Part shown: positions 36,050 through 45,159 of the stretch, one piece after another
Layout of the letters: every line of letters starts with the position of its first letter
Position numbering within the stretch: position 1 is the stretch's first letter
Source: Pisolithus tinctorius
Lineage: Eukaryota > Basidiomycota > Agaricomycetes > Boletales > Pisolithaceae
Length of the DNA: 64,000 bases
Assembly: GCA_024663395.1 (NCBI GenBank)
Contig: JANFAH010000035.1
Coordinates: forward strand, 558,001 to 622,000
Reading direction: 5' to 3'
The notes under the pieces: model-generated
Databases searched by the model: none
What the model was told of the DNA's origin: nothing
What the model saw: only the letters and a program-made list of their open reading frames with translations
Made by a program: the position numbers and the translations under genes

Positions 36050-36335
36050 TGTTGGAGTTTATCCCTTTTACCTTAGTTGTGATTCACCGAGCACAGCATT
36101 ACGTAATCCAAAAGCGGACACTTAGCAGTTTATTTTTTCCTTACTGCACCTCAGCTTCAACCAACTTGAAGTCTGAGGTGGGACTCCTTCCATTCATTAT
36201 ATTGGAACACTTACTTACCTACCTACAGTATATTCCTCTCTATAGGTAGTTAATTGTTCAGCTTCAACCAACTTGAAGTCTGAGTATATTCCTCTCTATA
36301 GACTTGACAATCCTGCAGCTCGTCATCCTCCAAAA
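36050..36335 (+). repeat. 3' LTR of copia IV
   Basis: Same 286 bp as the 5' LTR apart from one transition; preceded by GAAGGGGCA. Confidence 0.95.
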
Positions 36336-36430
36336 ATATATGTGGGCTATCACATCATAGACTTGCTGGGAGTCTCCTTTGGAGAAAGGTGGGGATGATG
36401 GTCTGGTGCCAGCTGGCTTCCAAGCCATGA
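36336..36430 (-). pseudogene. Tyrosine recombinase pseudogene, middle segment
   Basis: A short host segment left between the copia and gypsy insertions. On the minus strand it encodes AWKPAGTRPSSPPFSKGDSQ then QVYDVIAHI, in frame with the segment at 31126 once the copia is removed and with the segment at 44534 once the gypsy is removed. Confidence 0.7.
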
Positions 36431-37139
36431 TGTCATAACCGTGCGTTCGTCATAGGTCTTTGCTCACTCCGCATCCCTTTCCGCCGTTTCATCCGCTCAC
36501 TCTGCACCAACTCTGCCCAACTTCTGTTGGTTGCGAACCGTCTCCCCTCCGACTGCTGTCAGACTTGTGTTGCCCTCCTACCGGACTGAGCGGTCCGTTC
36601 TCTGAGGGGTCATGTGACTACCTTCGCAGTCAGGTACTCCGCAGTGCGCTCACCGCGTGGTCCAGCGCCTGGACTGTTTCCTTTTCTGGATGTTCTGTGT
36701 TACCCGTTCGTATGTCCTCCGTCTACCCTTCATTCGTCGTCCAGGAAATTTTACTTGAAAACTTATGAGTCTCCATATGTCAGTTCCGATTCCGGTTACT
36801 GTACCCCCATAGTAGTATAAAAACATGTACTGTACTCCGCTGTTCTTCAGTACGAATATCAACTTAGTTCCTACTCCCTCCGATTCCATCTTCTGTCTGT
36901 CGGAGTTATCTCCGACTCTCCGTCTGTACTCTCCCTCTGAAATATGAGGGCTGAGATCGTGCAAGGGGGTAGCGCACGAGCTAAACCCGACGCCCTCACT
37001 CCGCTCCACCTCTGTCTCGGCGGACTTCATTCCTGCCATCTCTCCGCTAGTCGGAGTTCTGTGTGTCGGACTTGCTTCCGGACCACTCTCTAGACCCTAT
37101 ATAGCGTCGGAGTTGGTCGGAGTAGGCCCAGACTTGACA
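36431..37139 (+). repeat. 5' LTR of gypsy V (709 bp)
   Basis: Begins TGTCATAACCGTGCG, ends GACTTGACA; TATAAAAA at 36816-36823. It differs from the 3' LTR at 14 dinucleotide sites by my count, every one of them CG versus TG or CA (two sites are TG in one LTR and CA in the other). Confidence 0.95.
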
Positions 37140-37200
37140 GTATATTCGTACTCGCACTTGTACGATCTCATTTCCGTCCTCCGAAAAAACTTACATCGTT

Positions 37201-38487
37201 ATGAGAACTCGAGCTCAATCCCAGAGAGAGGTCGCTGAGAACCTCGCTACAGCGCTAGCCAATCCACGTCGACTCCCTTCCGTCGTCGAACAGTTCCAAT
37301 CCTTCTCTGCCCGACACCGCTCTCGCGCTGAAGGCGAAAGCGCTTCGCAAGCTGGTCGCTCCGACCTCCACCCATCAGCTTTCCATACTCCATCTCCTCG
37401 TAACCGAGATGATGGACCCGACCCCGACCCTGACTATCCTGATGGTGATCCCGACGGCGGGGGCAGCGGTGACGGGGATGTCCCCGAAGACCCGGCTGAG
37501 CCGCCAGAGGATCCCCTCGTAGCTCTTGCTAGAGCTGTCCATGCACTTGCGCGGTCCAGCTCGCGCACTGGGGACTCCGCTCCGAAAACCAAAGTCCGCA
37601 AGCCTGACACCTTCGACGGCTCCGACCCCAAGAAGCTCCGCGAGTTCCTCGTTCAATGCGAGCTGAACTTCCAAGACCGCCCTCGCGCATTCCGCTCCGA
37701 CAGAGCAAAGGTTACCTTCGCTCAATCTTATCTCAAGGGTATGGCCCTGGCTTGGTTCGAGCCAGATTTGCTAAACCCCGACAACTATGACCGCCCGCTC
37801 TGGATGGACGACTACCATGAGTTCTTACAAGAGCTCACAACTAACTTCGGTCCGCATGATGCCATAGCGGATGCCGTCCAACAACTCGAGAACCTAACCA
37901 TGAAAGATGGGTCTCGAATTACTAAATACGTCGTGGAGTTCAATCGCTGGGCTTCACAGGTCAAGGACTACGGTGTCGGTGCACTCCGCCACCGCTTCTA
38001 TAGCGGACTTCCAGACCGCATCAAGGACGAGATCGCTCGCGTCGGAAAACCTTCTACCCTCGCACAACTCCGTGAACTTGCTCAGACCATCGATGTGCGT
38101 TACTGGGAGCGCAAAGCAGAGATCTTGCGCACCACCAAGTCCACCTCCGACAAGTCGCAGTCTTCCAACTCCAACAACAAAACTAAATCATCGTCCTCCT
38201 CGTCCTCCGCTCCAAAGTCCGACGCCAAGGGCAAGGGCAAACAGAAAGATCCGCCCAAGTCTGACACGTCTAAGTCCGATATTGCCCACCTTCTGGGTAA
38301 AGATGGCAAACTCACCTCCGCTGAACGCCAGCGCAGGATGAAGAATCACCTCTGCCTCTTCTGTGGCGAGGCTGGCCATTCCGCCAAGGACTGTCCCAAG
38401 TCCACCTCTCGCGCAGCCAAAGCCCGTGCAGCTACGGCTGAAACTCCGCCTACTCCGCCTGCGGAGAAGGCAGAGTCAAAAAATTAG
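37201..38487 (+). CDS. Gag of gypsy V
   Basis: A 428-residue open frame. A Ser/Pro/Asp-rich lead with a PDPDYPDGDPDGGGSGDGD stretch is followed by the capsid-like domain (DTFDGSDPKKLREFLVQCEL, VTFAQSYLKGMALAWFEPDL, about residues 137-300). Next come a Ser/Lys-rich linker and one CCHC knuckle, CLFCGEAGHSAKDC, at about residues 386-399. It forms the virus-like particle and binds RNA. The stop TAG at 38485-38487 directly follows an A-run, with pol in -1. Confidence 0.9.
   Translation: MRTRAQSQREVAENLATALANPRRLPSVVEQFQSFSARHRSRAEGESASQAGRSDLHPSAFHTPSPRNRDDGPDPDPDYPDGDPDGGGSGDGDVPEDPAEPPEDPLVALARAVHALARSSSRTGDSAPKTKVRKPDTFDGSDPKKLREFLVQCELNFQDRPRAFRSDRAKVTFAQSYLKGMALAWFEPDLLNPDNYDRPLWMDDYHEFLQELTTNFGPHDAIADAVQQLENLTMKDGSRITKYVVEFNRWASQVKDYGVGALRHRFYSGLPDRIKDEIARVGKPSTLAQLRELAQTIDVRYWERKAEILRTTKSTSDKSQSSNSNNKTKSSSSSSSAPKSDAKGKGKQKDPPKSDTSKSDIAHLLGKDGKLTSAERQRRMKNHLCLFCGEAGHSAKDCPKSTSRAAKARAATAETPPTPPAEKAESKN
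38478..38484 (+). promoter_or_regulatory. Possible -1 frameshift heptamer A-AAA-AAT
   Basis: The gag codons are TCA AAA AAT TAG, so A-AAA-AAT fits the X-XXY-YYZ slippery pattern directly before the stop. The -1 frame is open from 38484 (TTA GTC CGC) without interruption into the protease. Use of the site is inferred. Confidence 0.55.
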
Positions 38488-41400
38488 TCCGCTCCTCCAG
38501 GGAGCTCGCACAGCCTGGAGGAAGCGTTGAACCCAACTGTGCGCAACCAGACATCCGACTCAACGCGTCCGCTCTTTCTAGTCCCAATTCTTTACTTCCG
38601 TCTGTAACTCTTCTGGATTATTCTGTTGATACTGTTTCTGCGTTGATCGATTCTGGTTCTTCTCATTGCTTCATAGATCTGTCTATAATCAAAAAATATG
38701 ACATTCCTGTCTCCTCCGTTTCTCCGCCAATTCCGCTCCACTTGTTTGATGGTAGTACAAATGCTGTCATTTCCCAAGAGGTAGATCTTTCCCTCCACTT
38801 TCCTTCCGGCGATGCCAATTCCGCTTCGTTTTATGTTACTCTGTTGGATTCTTCTTGTTCGCTGGTATTAGGACACAACTGGCTCACCCGCTTCAATCCG
38901 TCGATTGATTGGGTACTGGGCAGTATATCGTTCAAACCACCGCTACAGGGAATGCCGACGCCCCAGGCGCCTTCGTCACCTTCCGCTGCGACCTCCACTC
39001 CGGATCCAACACCCTCCGCTCCGTTTGCAGTTCCGACTGCATCTCCGACCGACTCACCGCGCTCCGCTCCGCTCGTCTCGCTCATCAATGCTGCTGCATA
39101 TGTCAGGGCCTGTGCTCTCCCTGGCTCTAGACAGTTCCGCTTACAGCTCTCCACTGATGATGTGAAGCTTCGTGCGTCCTCCGCTTCATCTCCACCTCCT
39201 GACCTCTCCTTGGTTCCTTCTGAGTATCACGAGTTTGCCGACATCTTTAGTAAAGACAAGGCCACTGAACTTCCGCCACACCGCTCGTTCGATCTCAAGA
39301 TCGACCTCGAGGAAGGAGCTTCTCCGCCCATTGGTACAATCTACTCTCTTTCTCCGCCAGAGCTTGATGCTCTCTGCACCTTCATTGACGAGCATCTTGG
39401 CTACGGTTTCATCAAACAGTCCACCTCCGCTCACGGTGCCCCTGTCCTCTTTGTAAAGAAGAAGGACGGTTCACTCCGCCTCTGCGTAGACTATCGAGGG
39501 CTCAACAAAATCACGAAAAAAGATCGCTATCCGCTGCCGCTCATCTCCAACTTACTCGACTCTCCCAGCTGCGCTAAAGTCTACACCAAGATCGACCTCC
39601 GCCATGCCTATCATCTAGTCTGCATCACAGACGGAGATGAATGGAAAACGGCTTTCCGCACTCGTTATGGTTCTTACGAGTGGTGGGTAATGCCATTCGG
39701 TCTGACTAATGCGCCTGCGGCCTTCCAGCGGTTTGTTAATAGCATCTTTGCGGACGTGCTCGATGTCTGCGTCGTGGTATACCTCAATGACATCTTAGTC
39801 TATTCGCAGGATATGGAGTTGCATCGCGAACACGTAAAAGAGGTACTCCGCCGCCTTCGAAAGCATGGCCTTTATGCCAAGCCAGAGAAGTGCGGGTTTC
39901 ACTCCGACTCCGTCGAGTACCTCGGTTATGTTCTTTCTCCTTCCGGTCTCACCATGTCCGCTGAGAAGGTTCAGGCAGTCCGCGACTGGCCTGAGCCGCA
40001 GAAGGTGCGAGACATCCAGTCTTTCCTCGGCTTCGCAAATTTCTACAGACGATTCATTAATAACTACTCCGACATCGTCATTCCACTCACTCGCCTCACG
40101 CGAAAGGGTGCTCCTTGGAACTTTTCCGAGGAGTGCCGCTCCGCTTTCCTCTGCCTGAAGGATGCCTTCAGCTCCGCTCCTATCCTCACTCACTGGGTTC
40201 CTGACGCTCCGCTTACAGTTGAAACCGACGCCTCCGACTATGCCATTGCTGGCATTTTGTCGATCACCTGCTCTGACGGTGAACTCCGCCCAGTCGCTTT
40301 CTACTCCCGCACCATGACCGCGCCAGAACTCAACTACGATACCCACGACAAGGAGCTGTTGGCTATCTTCGAGGCCTTCCGCCATTGGCGGCATTACTTG
40401 GAAGGCTCCGCCTTACCTGTCGATGTGGTGACGGACCACAAAAACCTTGAGTACTTTTCTACCTCGAAGGTTCTCACTCGTCGACAGGCCCGCTGGTCAG
40501 AGTACCTTTCCCAGTTCAATCTTTCCATCTGCTTCCGACCTGGCCGCCTGGGAGCCAAACCCGACGCACTTACGCGACGTTGGGATGTCTACCCAAAAGG
40601 GGGGGATAGGGACTACGCGCAGGTAAATCCTCACAATCTCCGCCCTATGTTTACACAGGAGCAACTCGCGTCGTCCCTCCGTACCACCACCCTCGTGGCA
40701 CCTGTGCTCCGCGCCGCCATGGTCTTCGATGTTGAGTGCTTGCACTCCGACATCATCTCCGCCCTACCCTCTGACCCTGTCTCCGCCAGCCATCTCCCAA
40801 CTCTGACTAAACCTCGGTGGTCCCTGGACTCCGACGGTCTACTCCGCCTTGATGGTCGTATCTTTGTCCCTGACATTGATGACCTCCGCCTTCGAGTGCT
40901 TCAGTTCAAGCATGACCATCCTCTAGCAGGCCATTTCGGGCAAAACCGCACCCTAGAACTCGTCCGCAGGGACTACGTGTGGCCCAACCTCCGCTCCGAC
41001 GTGAAAGAATATGTCAGGTCCTGCACCGCCTGTGGACGGAGCAAAACTCCGCGTCACCGCCCTTATGGTCTACTGAAGCAACTCCCCGTCCCAGAGAGAC
41101 CTTGGAACTCCATCTCCATGGACTTCATCGAACACCTCCCCAACTCCGATGGCTACTCTGCCATACTCGTGGTAGTGGACCGCCTCTCGAAGCAAGTGGT
41201 GTTCATCCCCACCCATGACTCCATCACCTCCGCCGAACTCGCTAAGCTCTTCCTAACCCATGTCTTCTCCAAGCACGGGGTACCAGCCAATGTCACCTCC
41301 GACAGAGGTCCTGAGTTCGTCTCACACTTCTTCCGCTCTCTAGGAAAGGCACTTGATATGCATCTTCACTTCACTTCAGGCTACCACCCAGAAGGCGATG

Positions 41401-42203
41401 GCCAGACCGAGCGAACGAACCAGACCCTCGAGCAGTACCTTCGTGTCTACTGTAACTACCAACAAGACAACTGGGCGGAGCTCTTACCTCTAGCGGAGTT
41501 CGCTTTCAACAACGCACCAAGTGCGACTACTGGAGTCTCTCCCTTCTTCGCTAACAAGGGATACCATCCAAACTTGTCTGTGGTCCCTGACCAAGACTTT
41601 ACCTCTCCGAGGGCTCACGACTACGTCATCGAGCTCTCTGCCCTTCATGATTTCCTCCGCTCCGAAATGTCCGCCGCTCAACAGCGCTACCAGGGTCCAG
41701 CAGATGCTAGACGCATACCTCCGCCTGAGTTCAAGGTTGGAGAACAGGCCTATGTCAAAGCCAAGTACTTCCGCTCAACTCGTCCTTCGGAAAAACTCTC
41801 CGAAAAGTACTTAGGTCCGTTCACCATCTTGGCCAGGCCAGGTACGCACTCCATCACCCTTAAGCTCCCTGACTCTATGCGCTCGGTACATCCGGTCTTC
41901 CATGTCTCACAACTGGAAGCCGCAGCGGCTAACCCTTTCCCAAACCGACAACAACCTCCGCCTCCGCCAGTGGATGTCGATGGTGACCTTGAGTACGAAG
42001 TATCAGAGATACTCGACTCTAAGGTGGACCGCCGTCGCCGCCATTGTCAACTCTTGTATCTAGTCCGCTGGGCTGGTTACGAGAACACCGACGAAGAAAC
42101 CTCTTGGTTGCTTGCAACTGAGCTGGATCACGCTTCCGACATAGTATCTGCTTTCCATGAACGCTGTCCGCATAAACCTGGCCCGTACCAACCTCCGCCA
42201 TAA
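38484..42203 (+). CDS. Pol polyprotein of gypsy V
   Basis: Open without stops for about 1239 codons from the presumed frameshift to TAA at 42203. No ATG is needed if it is made by -1 slippage, since the frame is open upstream of the protease. Order: protease (ALIDSGSSHCFID, 38640), RT (FVKKKDGSLRLCVDYRGLN, TKIDLRHAYH), RNase H (VETDASDYAIAGIL, DKELLAIFEAFRHW, VTDHKNLEYF), zinc region (HFGQNRTLELVRRDYVW... CTACGRSK), integrase (SMDFIEHLP, TSDRGPEFVSHF, DGQTERTNQTLEQYL) and chromodomain (YLVRWAGYENTDEETSWLL). The RT catalytic motif reads YLND rather than YLDD (AAT at 39786-39788), a likely inactivating change. Otherwise it looks intact. Confidence 0.9.
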   Translation, partial: LVRSSRELAQPGGSVEPNCAQPDIRLNASALSSPNSLLPSVTLLDYSVDTVSALIDSGSSHCFIDLSIIKKYDIPVSSVSPPIPLHLFDGSTNAVISQEVDLSLHFPSGDANSASFYVTLLDSSCSLVLGHNWLTRFNPSIDWVLGSISFKPPLQGMPTPQAPSSPSAATSTPDPTPSAPFAVPTASPTDSPRSAPLVSLINAAAYVRACALPGSRQFRLQLSTDDVKLRASSASSPPPDLSLVPSEYHEFADIFSKDKATELPPHRSFDLKIDLEEGASPPIGTIYSLSPPELDALCTFIDEHLGYGFIKQSTSAHGAPVLFVKKKDGSLRLCVDYRGLNKITKKDRYPLPLISNLLDSPSCAKVYTKIDLRHAYHLVCITDGDEWKTAFRTRYGSYEWWVMPFGLTNAPAAFQRFVNSIFADVLDVCVVVYLNDILVYSQDMELHREHVKEVLRRLRKHGLYAKPEKCGFHSDSVEYLGYVLSPSGLTMSAEKVQAVRDWPEPQKVRDIQSFLGFANFYRRFINNYSDIVIPLTRLTRKGAPWNFSEECRSAFLCLKDAFSSAPILTHWVPDAPLTVETDASDYAIAGILSITCSDGELRPVAFYSRTMTAPELNYDTHDKELLAIFEAFRHWRHYLEGSALPVDVVTDHKNLEYFSTSKVLTRRQARWSEYLSQFNLSICFRPGRLGAKPDALTRRWDVYPKGGDRDYAQVNPHNLRPMFTQEQLASSLRTTTLVAPVLRAAMVFDVECLHSDIISALPSDPVSASHLPTLTKPRWSLDSDGLLRLDGRIFVPDIDDLRLRVLQFKHDHPLAGHFGQNRTLELVRRDYVWPNLRSDVKEYVRSCTACGRSKTPRHRPYGLLKQLPVPERPWNSISMDFIEHLPNSDGYSAILVVVDRLSKQVVFIPTHDSITSAELAKLFLTHVFSKHGVPANVTSDRGPEFVSHFFRSLGKALDMHLHFTSGYHPEGDGQTERTNQTLEQYLRVYCNYQQDNWAELLPLAEFAFNNAPSATTGVSPFFANKGYHPNLSVVPDQDFTSPRAHDYVIELSALHDFLRSEMSAAQQRYQGPADARRIPPPEFKVGEQAYVKAKYFRSTRPSEKLSEKYLGPFTILARPGTHSITLKLPDSMRSVHPVFHVSQLEAAAANPFPNRQQPPPPPVDVDGDLEYEVSEILDSKVDRRRRHCQLLYLVRWAGYENTDEETSWLLATELDHASDIVSAFHERCPHKPGPYQPPP

Positions 42204-42399
42204 TACTCCACCTACATAAACTTCCTCCGTGGGCCAACTCCACCTCTTACCGAACTACCTTAAGTACTTTAGAACTTTCTCCACTTATTCGTTTCACTTC
42301 TCAGAGTCACAAGCAAAAACCACAAGTCTATCTCGTAGTAATACAAAATATACAGACTAAAGACAGAAAAAGAAAAAGAAAAAAGAAAACAACACTACT

Positions 42400-43630
42400 C
42401 TACTCTTCCATCGCTTGTCCTCCGCCACCCTCCTGTTCTTCATCGCCTTCCTGCTCCCCTTCGACTTCTTCCTCGTTATCCCCCTCCGCACCTTCATCCG
42501 CTTCCTCTCGCTGGTCCTCCGCCGCCTCCGACTGCGGCCTCTTCCATCCTCCTCCTGCGCGTTCGAACTCGGCCACTCTGGCCTCACGCGCGTCCTCCCT
42601 TCTCCTCATCTCCGCCCACTCTGCCCAGGCGCGGTACAGCGCCCACTTGTCGGCGGTCCGCTCTGCAGCCTCTGCCATCCGCTCCGCCACCTCTGCCATC
42701 CTCTCGAAGGCCAGCGCAGCGGTCTCATGCGCTTCGGCCTGCCTCTCCATGGCCTGCAGCTGCCGCTCCCTCTCCCACTCCGCCCACCACGTGTGTACTC
42801 CCGCCCCTGAGGGACCCTCAAGCGGTGTTGCTGGCTCCTCCTCGCCCTCTCCGCCTGCCTCCCGCTCGTCGTCCGCTTCCTCCGTCTCTGTCGCTTTCTC
42901 CTTTCCCTTCCCCCGCGTCCTCTTCTTCTTCTCCCCTCGGGAGCTCCCCGTCCCTGCTCTCTTCCATGAAGGCCCCGCCGCCGCCTCTTCTCACATCCAG
43001 CTGCACGTCTTCTTCTTGTTGTGGCAGGGCACGCAGGCCCTGGTCTTGCCCTGTCCCGGCTCGCACTGCCCCGCCGTCAGACTCGCTATACAGCGAGTGC
43101 AGGGGGCTCTTCTGGTCGCGGTGACCACCACGGAGGCCCCAGGGACCTTCTGGGCGGTGTTGACATCGTACACCGTGCCGCATAATCTAAGAAAATAAAA
43201 ACTGCGAGTCAGCTCCGCCTGACTCACAGTACTCCGCCACTCACCTTTGTGCGGCCTCATTCCGCTTGGCCTGAGCCCTCTCCTCAGAGGCCCTCTGCCT
43301 CTGCCTCTGCCTCTCTGCCTCCTCCTCTGCCACCTTCTTCCTTCGAGCCTCCTCTTCCTCCTCCGCTCTCTTCCTCCGCTCCGCCTCCAACCTCTCCTCC
43401 TCCGCCTTCCGCCTCTTGGCCTCCTCGTGTTTGGCCTTGCGCTCTGCCTCGCGTTCTCTCTCTCTCCGCTCAGTCTCCTCTCGACGGTGCACCTTCTCCA
43501 CGGACTTCTCCCGCTCGGTGTCGGTGGAGTCGTCTGTGAGAACGGCCAGTTCTTCATCCGCGACTTGGGAGTAGTTGCGGACGTGGCCAGGGGTTGGCTG
43601 GGGGGTTCTGCTCTGGCGCTGGGAGGACAT
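42400..43630 (-). pseudogene. Antisense accessory gene of gypsy V: coiled-coil protein with Cys-rich motif
   Basis: It lies between pol and the 3' LTR on the opposite strand to gag-pol. Exon 1 is 43630-43245, starting MSSQRQSRT; exon 2 is 43186-42400. The 58-nt intron (43187-43244) has a GTGAGT donor and a TTCTTAG acceptor, and splicing keeps the frame (AG|A gives Arg). About 390 codons. N-terminal half: a long Arg/Glu/Lys-rich helix, likely coiled coil. Middle: CTRCIASLTAGQC followed by CVPCHNKKKTC, two C-x2-C-containing clusters that could bind zinc. C-terminal half: a second helical region (ERMAEVAERMAEAAERTA) and an acidic Gly/Glu tail. One TGA follows CSWM at about 42988-42990 and probably was CGA. 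Similar Cys-motif ORFs occur in Agaricomycete genomes; function unknown. Confidence 0.65.
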
Positions 43631-43824
43631 GATGATGGGGGATGGGATACGAAGGTTCGGTACCCTAACACATGTTTTTAAGCGGCACTTCGAACTCCGA
43701 CAGAGCTCCGCTGCGGCTAAAGCCATCATCCTCGAGGCATCAAAATAATTTCAAATGATCAACTCGTGTTGATCTCGTCCCGTACATGCGGCCTTCAGGG
43801 GTTCAGGCCCTAAGGGGGGGGCAC

Positions 43825-44533
43825 TGTCATAACCATGCGTTCGTCATAGGTCTTTGCTCACTCCGCATCCCTTTCCGCCGTTTCATCCGCTCACTCCGCA
43901 CCAACTCCGCCCAACTTCTGTTGGTTGCGAACCGTCTCCCCTCCAACTGCTGTCAGACTTGTGTTGCCCTCCTACCGGACCGAGCGGTCCGTTCTCTGAG
44001 GGGTCATGTGACTACCTTCGCAGTCAGGTACTCCGCAGCACGCTCACCGCGTGGTCCAGCGCCTGGACTGTTTCCTTTTCTGGATGTTCTGTGTTACCCG
44101 TTCGTATGTCCTCCGTCTACCCTTCATTCGTCGTCCAGGAAATTTTACTTGAAAACTTATGAGTCTCCGTATGTCAGTTCCGATTCCGGTTACTGTACCC
44201 CCGTAGTAGTATAAAAACATGTACTGTACTCCGCTGTTCTTCAGTACGAATATCAACTTAGTTCCTACTCCCTCCGATTCCGTCTTCTGTCTGTCGGAGT
44301 TATCTCCGACTCTCTGTCTGTACTCTCCCTCTGAAATACGAGGGCTGAGATCGTGCAAGGGGGTAGCGCACGAGCTAAACCCGACGCCCTCACTCCGCTC
44401 TGCCTCTGTCTCGGCGGACTTCATTCCTGCCATCTCTCTGCTAGTCGGAGTTCTGTGTGTCGGACTTGCTTCCGGACCACTCTCTAGACCCTATATAGCG
44501 TCGGAGTTGGTCGGAGTAGGCCCGGACTTGACA
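43825..44533 (+). repeat. 3' LTR of gypsy V (709 bp)
   Basis: Begins TGTCATAACCATGCG, ends GACTTGACA; TATAAAAA at 44210-44217. Preceded by a purine tract with a run of eight G. Confidence 0.95.
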
Positions 44534-44697
44534 CATGAGCCTTTCCCTGGATGGGCATCAGAGGCATGGTTGCAATTTTTGTCAATGGGGTGCTGGGAGG
44601 GAACAGTTTGTGGGTTGATTTGGGTGACAGAAGAGCCATTGGGCATGCTACTAGGGATTGGTGGGGAGGTTGTGGAGGGATCAAGCACCAATGATAG
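44534..44697 (-). pseudogene. Tyrosine recombinase pseudogene, N-terminal segment
   Basis: Minus-strand PSRERLMAW continues into AWKPAGTR at 36430 when the gypsy is removed. Further upstream the sequence is Pro/Ser-rich in mixed frames, with stops in the recombinase frame, so no intact start can be given. A copia-type solo LTR is inserted at 44698. Confidence 0.5.
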
Positions 44698-45159
44698 TGT
44701 TAGATTTGGCAAGTCATGCATAGCCCGAACGCGTCTGCTCCGAGATGTGAGAAGTATTTTCTGTTTTAAGGTTTTCACACTTTACATTACTATTGACCAT
44801 GCAAACTAACTTTCGCACCTTTGCGCCTATTGTATTCATTGTGTCTCGCACTTATGTGTGTGTTTCTCATTACTTACAAAGAATGTAGTGCGTCTCAAAC
44901 AGACCACCATTGTCATGTAAATTGCGGATTCAACACCCGCAAGTTTCAGTATTGTAGTTCCTACAGTATTTAGTCTCGCACAGTAGATTCGTCACCTCAG
45001 ACATTGTTGCTACTTGTGCGCGACTGAGGTGAGCACAAATACCTTCCAATTTCTTTACTATACTCATTCTCGTAACCAGATTATTTTGTATAGGTGAATT
45101 CATAGACGTTGTCGCTACTCGCGCATGACTGAGATTATTTCGTATAGATATATCTGTAA
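44698..45159 (+). repeat. Solo LTR of the copia VI family, TSD GATAG
   Basis: Begins TGTTAGATTTGGCAAGTC and ends ATATCTGTAA, 462 bp. It is homologous along its length to the LTR at 59383-59847. The flanking 5-mers GATAG (44693-44697 and 45160-45164) are a perfect target duplication, so this is a solo LTR left by recombination rather than a fragment. Confidence 0.85.

Larger units (their letters stand above)
31127..36335 (+). mobile_element. Full-length Ty1/copia element IV, TSD ATATA
   Basis: Two 286-bp LTRs (31127-31412 and 36050-36335) differ at one site by my reading (C at about 31358, T in the 3' LTR). The 5-bp target duplication ATATA is present at 31122-31126 and 36336-36340. A primer-binding site follows the 5' LTR, and the purine tract GAAGGGGCA precedes the 3' LTR. 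The element is inserted within the tyrosine-recombinase gene; removing it restores the frame AHIY-AISTRETYG. The insertion appears recent. Confidence 0.95.
36431..44533 (+). mobile_element. Full-length Ty3/gypsy element V, TSD CATGA
   Basis: Two 709-bp LTRs (36431-37139 and 43825-44533) flank gag, pol and an antisense gene. The 5-bp target duplication CATGA is at 36426-36430 and 44534-44538. The purine tract AAGGGGGGGGCAC precedes the 3' LTR. The internal region is rich in TCCG/CTCCGC words and keeps many CpGs. At 8.1 kb it is long for the class because of about 1.6 kb between pol and the 3' LTR. Confidence 0.95.

Noticed and set aside
42415..43681. Plus-strand Leu/Pro-rich open frames between pol and 3' LTR of gypsy V
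   Set aside because: They mirror the Arg/Glu-rich antisense gene, which has a start, a frame-keeping intron and cysteine motifs on the minus strand.
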